A stretch of DNA of 12,527 bases from an uncultured Planctomycetota bacterium (GTDB lineage: Bacteria; Planctomycetota; Planctomycetia; Pirellulales; Thermoguttaceae), in NCBI GenBank assembly GCA_902797455.1, contig CADBTE010000430.1, positions 1-12,527 of the forward strand, in the 5' to 3' direction. A model generated the notes under the pieces. That model searched no databases. It saw only the letters and a program-made list of their open reading frames with translations, and was not told the origin of the DNA. Positions 1-6,671 of the stretch are shown piece after piece. Each line of letters starts with the position of its first letter. Positions within the stretch are counted from its first letter, which is position 1. Made by a program: the position numbers and the translations under genes.

Positions 1-198
1 AATTCCGCGAAAGGGGAAGCGCCCCGCGTGGTTCGTGTCTTCTCCGACTTCTTTATGAAGAATCGCGCCGAGCGGTTAAAAGTGGTGATCGATCAGCTCG
101 CCGCGGGGACGACCTACCGCGTTTCCGTCACGGGGATGAACGCCTTTAAGAAGGATACCCTCGCGCTGACCACCGAGTTTTCCACCAACGAGGGTTAA
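1..198 (+). CDS. C-terminal fragment of metallophosphoesterase paralogue (copy 1, cut by window edge)
   Basis: Open reading frame 1 runs from the first base to a TAA at 196-198 and gives 65 residues with no start in the window. The peptide aligns with the last ~70 residues of the intact metallophosphoesterase at 774-2105: both have a short run ending in S-D-(F/Y)-F, the block LAAGT(T/A)YRV, and the block NAFKK followed by a TxLALT/TALT-type strand before the stop. This region is a beta-rich, fibronectin type III-like tail, not the catalytic domain, so activity of this copy cannot be judged here. It is the first of three tandem copies; the next copy starts 34 bases after this stop. By homology the full gene should encode an exported calcineurin-like phosphoesterase. 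Confidence 0.8.
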   Translation, partial: NSAKGEAPRVVRVFSDFFMKNRAERLKVVIDQLAAGTTYRVSVTGMNAFKKDTLALTTEFSTNEG

Positions 199-232
199 GC
201 CCCATCGTCCGTATCAGCCAAAGTTCCTCACT

Positions 233-757
233 ATGAGTGTTACCAGACGTGACTTTTTCCGATCAGCCCTGACCGCGGTCTGTCTGCCGGCGGGGCTGGT
301 CGAGCGAACAAAGGCTGACGCACAGCGCCGGGCGGTGCTTCGTTTCGCCGCGATGAGCGATGTTCACTTGGATAAGAGGCACGTACCAGAATCGCTCGAA
401 TGGATCCATCTGACCAAGGCGGTCCGCGCGATGAACAGCTATTTGGCTCAGCGGGAATACCTTCTTTCGACACACTGGATGACGACGGCGTGATCTTTTC
501 CACGCTGACGATAGAAGGGATCACTCCTCAGGGAGAAGAACAAAAAACGCTCCGAGTGATCCTCTGCTGATCCGATTACTGTCTCAAGGGCCACACCGCG
601 TATCTGGCCGTACCCATCGTCAACCTTGCCGCCCGCCGCAGTGACTTACCGTGTCACTGTTCGTGGGACAAACGCCTTTAGAAAAGAACCCCCCACCGTG
701 CTGGCAGCCGAATTTACTGCCGCCGAAAGGATAAGAGATTTCAGCCATTCAACTTAA
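233..757 (+). pseudogene. Decayed metallophosphoesterase paralogue (copy 2), internal deletion plus stop and frameshift
   Basis: The first ~74 codons from the ATG at 233 closely match the N-terminus of the intact copy at 774, including the twin-arginine motif TRRDF and the first metal motif MSDVH. After the block MNSY homology stops and the frame ends at a TGA at 491-493. Homology resumes in another frame near 511 with TLTIE, continues through a block matching the FN3-like tail, and meets a TGA in place of the conserved Trp of WSDY (about 563). A one-base insertion near 630 then shifts the frame, after which GTNAF and the final strand are recognisable, ending at TAA 755-757. About 290 codons are missing relative to copy 3, including the GD, GNHE, QH and GHSH metal-binding motifs, so the product cannot be an active phosphatase. 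No Shine-Dalgarno sequence is evident. Confidence 0.85.
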
Positions 758-773
758 GAGGGTACAAATAGCT

Positions 774-2105
774 ATGAGTGTTACAAGACGCGACTTTCTT
801 AAATCGGCCCTGACCGCGATCTGTCTGCCGGCGGGGCTGGTCGATCGGACAAAAGCTGACAGCGGACATCATGTGGTTCTTCGCTTCGCCGCGATGAGCG
901 ACGTTCATTTTGATAAGAGCAATCCGCCGGACGCCCCGCAGAAAATCCATCTGGCTAAATCGATCCAAATGATGAACAGCTATTCGGCCCGGCAGGAGTA
1001 CCCCGCTTTCGACGCCCTGGTGGTGGCTGGTGACCTTTCCAACCATGGGGTGGCCGAGGAGCTGTATCCCTTCCGCGAGATTCTCGACCGAGAGATGAAA
1101 CCGGAAACGACCCGGGTTCTGTGCATGGGGAATCACGAGTACTACGGGGGGAATCTTGAGTTCTTCGAGGAGACGTTCGGCATCAAGGCGAACGATCACT
1201 ATGTGATCAACGGATATCACTTTATCATGATCGCCCCGGAGAAGGGGACCTGCGACGAAGGCGATTATCTCTACATCCGCGACTGGTTCGCCGAGGAACT
1301 CAAAAAGGCGCACGAGGCCGCGCCCGACCGTCCGATCTTTGTGGTCCAGCATTACAACGTCGCTGACACCATCTACGGAAGCGATGTCCCGGAGGAATTC
1401 CACTCGGGGGTGAAAGATCTCCTCGGCGTGATCGACCGATATCCGCAGGTGATTCATATCTCGGGGCACTCCCACGCGCCAACGTTCCATCCCCGCTCGA
1501 TGTGGCAGGGGACATTCAACGCCATCGGAACCGGCTCGATGTGTTATCTGTGGAATTACTTTGAGGGGGCGGGGCGGATCGACTATCTGAAAGGGGGAGA
1601 CTACGGTCAGGAAGGGGGAACGTTCCTGATCTTCGAGGTCTACGACGATCAGTCGGTCCTCATCAAGCTCTACGACACGATTTCCGATTCATTCCTCGAT
1701 CGGGAATACCTCCTGATCAACCCGAGCGATCCGGAAACCTATATTTACACCGACAAGCGGTTCGACACGGCCGGGACACCTTCCTGGCCGGAGAACGCCC
1801 GGCTGGAGGTAACGGCACGAAGTGCCGACAGCGCGGTGCTCGATGTTCCCGCCGCCCGGGACGAATACTTCGTGACCTACTACACGCTGACGATCGAGAA
1901 AACCGCCTCGGGCGAAGGGGACCAGCCGCGTGTGTTTCGTTTCTGGTCCGATTACTTTAAGAAGAACCCTTCCGCGCGCTTTACGGTTCCGATCGGCGAG
2001 CTCGCCGCCGGGACCGCCTATCGCGTGAAGGTCGTCGGAACAAACGCCTTTAAGAAAGAAACCCCCACCGCGCTGACGGCCGAGTTCACCACCGCCGAAG
2101 CATAA
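774..2105 (+). CDS. Tat-exported calcineurin-like metallophosphoesterase with FN3-like C-terminus (copy 3, intact)
   Basis: A 443-residue protein. It starts with a twin-arginine signal (TRRDFLKSAL, residues 4-13) followed by a hydrophobic stretch to about residue 22, which predicts export in folded form. The catalytic domain carries the full calcineurin-like set of metal ligands: SDVH (D43, H45), GDLSNHG (D87), GNHE (N120, H121), QHYN (H193) and GHSH (H232, H234). It should be a two-metal phosphoesterase; the substrate (phosphomonoester, diester, nucleotide or phospholipid) cannot be told from sequence. Residues ~340-443 form a beta-rich tail resembling fibronectin type III. The chosen ATG matches the start of copy 2 and lies just before the Tat motif; AAGAGGG at 756-762 is a possible but distant ribosome binding site. 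The gene ends just before a strong terminator. Confidence 0.88.
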   Translation: MSVTRRDFLKSALTAICLPAGLVDRTKADSGHHVVLRFAAMSDVHFDKSNPPDAPQKIHLAKSIQMMNSYSARQEYPAFDALVVAGDLSNHGVAEELYPFREILDREMKPETTRVLCMGNHEYYGGNLEFFEETFGIKANDHYVINGYHFIMIAPEKGTCDEGDYLYIRDWFAEELKKAHEAAPDRPIFVVQHYNVADTIYGSDVPEEFHSGVKDLLGVIDRYPQVIHISGHSHAPTFHPRSMWQGTFNAIGTGSMCYLWNYFEGAGRIDYLKGGDYGQEGGTFLIFEVYDDQSVLIKLYDTISDSFLDREYLLINPSDPETYIYTDKRFDTAGTPSWPENARLEVTARSADSAVLDVPAARDEYFVTYYTLTIEKTASGEGDQPRVFRFWSDYFKKNPSARFTVPIGELAAGTAYRVKVVGTNAFKKETPTALTAEFTTAEA

Positions 2106-2132
2106 AAGCCACTTGCGGCACAGCCCAGCCAT

Positions 2133-2168
2133 AAAAAAACAGCGGCCTTAACAAGCCGCTGTTTTTTT
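2133..2168. terminator. Bidirectional intrinsic terminator
   Basis: A perfect 14-bp inverted repeat: left arm 2133-2146 (seven A then CAGCGGC), 8-base loop, right arm 2155-2168 (GCCGCTG then seven T). Because the GC core is flanked by A7 on one side and T7 on the other, it forms a hairpin plus U-tract on both strands. It sits between two convergent stops (2105 on plus, 2191 on minus), so it probably ends both transcripts. Confidence 0.93.
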
Positions 2169-2190
2169 ATCACCCCTTAGGGAAGCGGGG

Positions 2191-4800
2191 TCACTGTACC
2201 TTCTGGTACTCGATAACAATAGCACTGCCCCGCCGGGAGAGGGTAATGGGAAGACTCTTCAGCTCCCCGCCGCTGACGGTCTTTTCCTCTCCCGGTTCAT
2301 AATCATCCTTCACACGAATACGGTAATGGGCGTTCGTGTCGATCGCGTTGAGCACCAGCTCAATTCCTGTGTAGGGGGACTCCCGCTGACGGAAGAGGTA
2401 GATCACTCCCGCGCCGAGATCGGGACGGTCGAGCTGCCAGGCGACGATCGATGTCTTCCCCAGGACCGGCTTGGTGAGGGGATAGAAGTCGCCGTACCAG
2501 AACTTCTGATAGACCTTCGCTTCGCGGATCGACTTCTTCGCCGTCTCGGGATCATAATCATCGTCGAGGAAGTTGTACTGCAGGATCGCCCCCGGGTTGG
2601 CGGCGCTTCGGAAAGTGTAGGCAGAGGAGTCCCAGGCGACCGAGCCGAAGAGCGGAATAAAACGAGCCAGCGACAGAAGCTGAACCTGATCCCACTCCGG
2701 GTGCCCTGGCCAGCAGCAGGTATCGCTGCGCCACAGCGGGATGGAGCGGGAGATCGTCTCCAGATCGATTCGGCGGCCGCCCGAGGCGCAGTTGTCGATC
2801 CAAAGCCCGGGAATCGTTCGCCGGAAAGTATCCCACATCCGATAGTGCGCCTCGATATAGCGGATCTCGGTAATCCCGTTTCGGTTCGGCCCGAGGGTCT
2901 TGTCCCGCTCGATCCAGAAGGGGAGGGGATCGATATTGAAGTCGTTGCGGTAAATATTGACACCGAATTGCTTGATTCGAGTCAGGAGCAGGTCGGTCAG
3001 GTACTGTTCGGCGTCGGGATCGGCCAGGTTATAGAGCCGGCTGCCATTGGGGTCGCCCAAGGTGAACTCGGGATGTTCCTTGGCGATATCGCTTCCCGGG
3101 GCGACCCGTTCCGGTTCAAACCACAGGAGGAACTTCAGTCCAAGATTGTGGACGCTCTGGCCCAACGCCTCCAGTCCTTGGGGGAAATTTTCGGTATCGG
3201 ATCGCCAGCTTCCGACCCCGTTGGGGAATCCGACGGGGAACCAAGCGGCGTCGAACCAGTAGCTGGTGCAGCCGGCCTCGGCCAGGCGCCTGGCGAACTC
3301 GACCTGAGAATCGAACTTCTCCCAGCCGGGACGTTTGCGGTAGTAACGGTCGAAACATTGTCCGAAGAACTCCTGCTGCTGCGGAAGAGTTGTCTTTGCC
3401 TGACCGGCCGGTTCCCAGCGCGGGGCATATTCGTGCATCAGCAGCCGGCGGAATTTGACGAACGAGAGGATGTTCTCGCCGTACCACGGCATCACCAAAA
3501 CGCGGGGGGTACGAATGGCCTCGTTCGGATAGAGGATCGTGGCCAAGGTCTGCTGCCCCGCCGCCGCGCGGGTTTCATGCTGCGCGCTCCTGCAGAAACT
3601 CGCCTCCCACTGGCCCGACCAGCCGAGGGTGACGAAGACCCCCTCGGTGAGGTCGTGATCCCCGACGCTGCTGCGGGTGATGTTCCAAAACGGCATCGCC
3701 AGGTTCGACGAGCGCCCCCCCTCGGGGGCGAACGTCTTCTCCTCACCGACGCCGAGCTGGTACGACTCGGGGAACCAGCTTGATTCATCGCAGTGGTCGC
3801 CCCGCAGCGTCTCGATATCGATCGGCGTTTGGTAGAGCCCCAGTGCCATATCGATTCTCAGCGGGTGAACGTCGGTCAGCAGGGGGGTATTCTCTGTTCC
3901 CTCGTTGCGGAAGCGCAGCAGCCACTCCAGCGCGGCAAAGCGCTCGAACCGGCGCACCTCGGCGTCGACGACCAGTCCGGTCTTTGGGTCGCGCCAAGAG
4001 TAGACCGTTCTGAGCGGATCGATCACCGAGGAGGAGAATTCCCAGTTCGGGAGAAGGTCGTCGGACGAGCGGCCATCGTAGGTAAAGCTGAACGGATAGC
4101 GGCCGGCTTTCAGCAGCGGGGTGTGTCCCTGCCAGAGGGGGATCTGACCGCCGCCGGAGGTATAGCAGACCGGTTCGCACCAGTCGGCATGATCGCAGGA
4201 ACAACCGTCGCCGTCTTCGGTTTTAAGCACAATGTCGCTGGCCGGCGGATCGATATCGACACGGATCTGCCGAGGGCCGTCGCTGCCGCGCAAAATCGGC
4301 GAGCGGAACAGCTCTGTCCCGTCGGCCTCGACGACGAAAACGACCGAACCGGCATTGCCGGAGTTATTAAAGTTGATATCGACTCCGATCACCGCCTCGA
4401 ACGCCTCGACCGGCTCGGGGGTATGGAACCGAACCGCGCTGTTGGCGTGGGTTCCGATGCCATGCTCAAACGGTTTTCCTCCCGGGTTTAGGGGGGTCCC
4501 CATACAGGATTCGTTGAAGCGCAGAAGGTTGTGGTCCTGATAGAGCAGCTCGGCCTGAACCCGCGGCCGGTAAGCGAAGACACGGCACTTATCCGGCTGT
4601 CCCGCAAAGGCCGCCTCTTCCCAAGCCCGAACAAAACCGATTTCATCGGCCGTCGGCATGTCGGTGTTCATGGGGCAGGAGGGCCCCCACTGACGGAAGT
4701 CGGTCGCGTCGGGAGCGAATGGGTCGGCGGCTTCCGCGGTGGTCTCCAGGAAAAAGCCAAAGAACCCGATAAACAGGAGCAGGTATTGAATCAATGTCAT
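2191..4800 (-). CDS. Secreted GH36-type alpha-galactosidase-like enzyme with N-terminal NPCBM domain
   Basis: An 869-residue protein. Residues 1-24 form a Sec signal peptide with a hydrophobic core (YLLLFIGFFGFF) and a likely cut after TAEA. Residues ~80-212 resemble an NPCBM carbohydrate-binding domain (FEHGIGTHA at 111-119, DHADW at 203-207), here with an unusual cluster of Cys at 200, 202, 208 and 212. The GH36/melibiase catalytic barrel follows: WFDAAW (515-520), WFEPERV (560-566), the nucleophile region YRNDFNIDP with D620, CASGGRR (671-677) and the acid/base region LWRSD with D693. A beta-sandwich C-terminus completes it. These residues support a retaining alpha-galactosidase; activity on related alpha-galactosides or alpha-N-acetylgalactosaminides cannot be excluded. 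The ATG at 4798-4800 immediately precedes the signal peptide; no clear Shine-Dalgarno is seen. It is probably transcribed alone. Confidence 0.9.
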   Translation of the reverse strand: MTLIQYLLLFIGFFGFFLETTAEAADPFAPDATDFRQWGPSCPMNTDMPTADEIGFVRAWEEAAFAGQPDKCRVFAYRPRVQAELLYQDHNLLRFNESCMGTPLNPGGKPFEHGIGTHANSAVRFHTPEPVEAFEAVIGVDINFNNSGNAGSVVFVVEADGTELFRSPILRGSDGPRQIRVDIDPPASDIVLKTEDGDGCSCDHADWCEPVCYTSGGGQIPLWQGHTPLLKAGRYPFSFTYDGRSSDDLLPNWEFSSSVIDPLRTVYSWRDPKTGLVVDAEVRRFERFAALEWLLRFRNEGTENTPLLTDVHPLRIDMALGLYQTPIDIETLRGDHCDESSWFPESYQLGVGEEKTFAPEGGRSSNLAMPFWNITRSSVGDHDLTEGVFVTLGWSGQWEASFCRSAQHETRAAAGQQTLATILYPNEAIRTPRVLVMPWYGENILSFVKFRRLLMHEYAPRWEPAGQAKTTLPQQQEFFGQCFDRYYRKRPGWEKFDSQVEFARRLAEAGCTSYWFDAAWFPVGFPNGVGSWRSDTENFPQGLEALGQSVHNLGLKFLLWFEPERVAPGSDIAKEHPEFTLGDPNGSRLYNLADPDAEQYLTDLLLTRIKQFGVNIYRNDFNIDPLPFWIERDKTLGPNRNGITEIRYIEAHYRMWDTFRRTIPGLWIDNCASGGRRIDLETISRSIPLWRSDTCCWPGHPEWDQVQLLSLARFIPLFGSVAWDSSAYTFRSAANPGAILQYNFLDDDYDPETAKKSIREAKVYQKFWYGDFYPLTKPVLGKTSIVAWQLDRPDLGAGVIYLFRQRESPYTGIELVLNAIDTNAHYRIRVKDDYEPGEEKTVSGGELKSLPITLSRRGSAIVIEYQKVQ

Positions 4801-5148
4801 GGGGAACTTTCTGCAGGTGGTGGGGTTTTTTACAGAACCGTACCCTCTTATGATAACAAGACGCCGGGCAAATTACGAGCTTTAGCCGGTTTTTTTCCTG
4901 TCTTTCGGCGGGAACAGCCATATCCCTCCCCTGACCAGACCGCGGGGCGGCCGAGGCCGTTTTCCATCTCAAACGAGGCGCCCCCTCCGCCGGCCATGCC
5001 GAAGGATCTTTCGTATATAAAGGGTGCTCTTCTCAATCTTTCCGTTCTCGAAGCGGTTCTTCGGGCTTTTCGCGGATATAAAAACCGATCAACGGCGATT
5101 TTTCACGAGAATTGTATTCTTCCTTTGCCTTTGAGTCCCCTCAAACCA
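4801..5148. other. 348-base intergenic region upstream of the GH36 gene
   Basis: No convincing gene lies here: the small frames have no ribosome binding site and no recognisable domain. It should contain the minus-strand promoter of the GH36 gene, but I find no pair of -35/-10 boxes with proper spacing; an isolated TACAAT (complement of 5111-5116) and a TATATA stretch near 5014-5019 are present. An inverted repeat TTTGAG/CTCAAA (5130-5145, 4-base loop) lies 3 bases beyond the stop of the minus-strand msr gene, and CGAAG/CTTCG (5049-5063) forms a second short hairpin; neither is followed by a T-tract. Confidence 0.5.
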
Positions 5149-6540
5149 TTAAAAAGACGGCTGCTCTTTATCAAAGACAAATCGATACTCCCCGTACCCG
5201 CGCTCTTCCAGTTCCTCATAGGGGATAAACCGAAGCGCGGCGGAGTTGATGCAGTAGCGCCGACCGCCGGACTGCTTCGGGCCGTCGTCAAACAAATGTC
5301 CCAGATGGGAACCCGCCCGGCTGCTGCGAACCTCTGTTCGAATCATTCCGTGAGAGGTGTCTTTGCTCTGCGCGACGGCATCCTCGGTGATTGGTCTGGT
5401 GAACGCCGGCCAGCCGCAGCCGGAGTTGAACTTATCCATAGACGTGAAGAGCGGCTCCCCGCTGACGACATCGACATAGAGTCCCCGTTCAAAGAAGTCG
5501 TCGTATTCCCCGGTGAACGCGTATTCCGTGGCGGCGCGCTGTGTGACCTCGTAGGCAAGATCGCCGATCCGTGCCCGCAGTTCCTCTTGGGATTCTTTCG
5601 CGCTGTTTTGCCGCAGGTTTAACAAGGCCCTTGGGATATGGCAGTAACCGCCCGGATTCTTGTCCAGGTATTTCTGATGATATTCTTCGGCAGGGAAGAA
5701 ATTCTTAAGCGGAAGCAGCTCAACCACAAGTTTGGCTGCGGCTTTCTTTTCCTCCGCCCGATAAACCGCTTCGATCTCCGGGAGTTGGTCCTCCGCCGTA
5801 TAATAGATCCCGGTCCGGTACTGAATACCTCGGTCGTTCCCCTGTTTGTTGACGCAGCGCGGATCGATCACCATAAAATAGCGGTTCAGCAAATCTGTCA
5901 GCGAGATGGTGTCCGGATCATAGTCGATCCGAACCGTCTCGGCGTGTCCGCTGCCGCCGCAAACATCCCGATAACTCGCAGCCCCGTCCGGTCCGTTGGC
6001 ATAGCCGACCTGCGTCCGAGTCACGCCGTCAAACTGATCAAAGAACTTCTGCATACCCCAGAAGCATCCGCCCGCGAGGTAGATTGTTTTCTTTTTCTCG
6101 GGTATCTCCACAGCGGTTTCTCCTGTCACAATATCACCGGTCCAGGTATTGATCCCACCGAACTGGCGGATGTTGGTGTACCCCATATCCGCCAGTTTCC
6201 GCGCGGCCCGTTCGCTGTGATGATTGTTCCGGCCGTAAATCAGGATGACCTGATCCAAATCCGGAAGCTCTTTCGGCCGCTGAGTTTTAATATCTTCATA
6301 AGGAATCGACACCGCTGCGGGGATATGGCCGGCGTTATACTCGTCCCGACGGCGGACGTCCGCGACCACATGGCCGTCATCCCGGGTCATCATTTGTTTG
6401 GCGGTCTCCTGATCGATCTGACGACAGGCCGGAGTTCCCCGGGACGAATCGGAAGAATGATCCGAGCATCCGGCCGGCGGAAGTACCGCCAACAAAAACA
6501 AAAGTGACAGCTTCACGTTACAAAGGTTTCTTTTTCCCAT
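5149..6540 (-). CDS. msrAB: Lipoprotein with rhodanese-like, MsrA and MsrB domains (methionine sulfoxide reductase)
   Basis: A 463-residue protein from the ATG at 6538-6540. The N-terminus is a lipoprotein signal (hydrophobic core LSLLFLLAVL, lipobox-like PPAGC, Cys25), so it should be membrane-anchored outside the cytoplasm. Residues ~41-140 are a rhodanese fold (ADVRRRDEYNAGHIP), but the active-site loop reads IYGRNNHHS with Gly103 where Cys is expected. Residues ~152-303 are MsrA, which reduces Met-S-sulfoxide (GCFWG, catalytic Cys159; NKQGNDRG; YHQKYL). Residues ~318-448 are MsrB, which reduces the R form: GCGWP with the recycling Cys375 and RYCIN with catalytic Cys430. The zinc CxxC motifs are absent, as in Neisseria PilB-type MsrB. 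A longer frame to 6633 is less likely because it would cross the metXW terminator and precede the signal peptide with charged residues. An AAAAAGG stretch 3 bases before the ATG is the possible ribosome site. Confidence 0.92.
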   Translation of the reverse strand: MGKRNLCNVKLSLLFLLAVLPPAGCSDHSSDSSRGTPACRQIDQETAKQMMTRDDGHVVADVRRRDEYNAGHIPAAVSIPYEDIKTQRPKELPDLDQVILIYGRNNHHSERAARKLADMGYTNIRQFGGINTWTGDIVTGETAVEIPEKKKTIYLAGGCFWGMQKFFDQFDGVTRTQVGYANGPDGAASYRDVCGGSGHAETVRIDYDPDTISLTDLLNRYFMVIDPRCVNKQGNDRGIQYRTGIYYTAEDQLPEIEAVYRAEEKKAAAKLVVELLPLKNFFPAEEYHQKYLDKNPGGYCHIPRALLNLRQNSAKESQEELRARIGDLAYEVTQRAATEYAFTGEYDDFFERGLYVDVVSGEPLFTSMDKFNSGCGWPAFTRPITEDAVAQSKDTSHGMIRTEVRSSRAGSHLGHLFDDGPKQSGGRRYCINSAALRFIPYEELEERGYGEYRFVFDKEQPSF

Positions 6541-6604
6541 CGCCTTTTTCCGTTTGACAATCACGTTTTGTGAATTACCCAGGGAGCGGATCTTCTCGCG
6601 CGCG

Positions 6605-6639
6605 TAAAAAAGGCGCTGCGCGCGTAAGCGCACAGCGCC
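6605..6639 (-). terminator. Intrinsic terminator of metXW
   Basis: Arms 6612-6623 and 6628-6639 form a 12-bp stem with one internal mismatch (6619 against 6632) closed by a four-base loop. On the minus strand the stem is followed by six T (complement of 6606-6611). It begins 32 bases after the metXW stop and is the first strong terminator downstream of the rpsL-rpsG-fusA-metXW series. Confidence 0.9.
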
Positions 6640-6671
6640 GCTTCCCCTTCGTCCGGGCCAATACCCTCATC

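Noticed and set aside
233..493. 86-codon gene with a Tat signal as an independent small protein
   Set aside because: It is the truncated start of the copy 2 pseudogene; homology resumes downstream in another frame.
2326..3783. 485-codon open frame on the plus strand opposite the GH36 gene
   Set aside because: It lies wholly within a gene with clear catalytic motifs on the other strand, has no ribosome binding site or recognisable domain, and its Arg/Gly/Val-rich composition is typical of a GC-rich antisense frame.
4862..4897. CCGG repeat followed by T7 as a plus-strand terminator
   Set aside because: Only about four pairs can form and no plus-strand gene ends nearby.
5130..5145. TTTGAG/CTCAAA hairpin as msrAB terminator
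   Set aside because: The stem is only 6 bp and the minus strand after it is not T-rich, so an intrinsic terminator is not supported.
4531..5622. 363-codon plus-strand frame crossing the intergenic region upstream of the GH36 gene
   Set aside because: It overlaps two well-supported minus-strand genes at both ends, shows no domain and no Shine-Dalgarno.
5638..6507. 289-codon plus-strand frame opposite msrAB
   Set aside because: Complementary to the MsrA and rhodanese coding region with all diagnostic motifs on the minus strand.
6541..6633. N-terminal extension of the msrAB product by 31 residues
   Set aside because: It would run through the metXW terminator stem and put a charged stretch before an otherwise proper lipoprotein signal.
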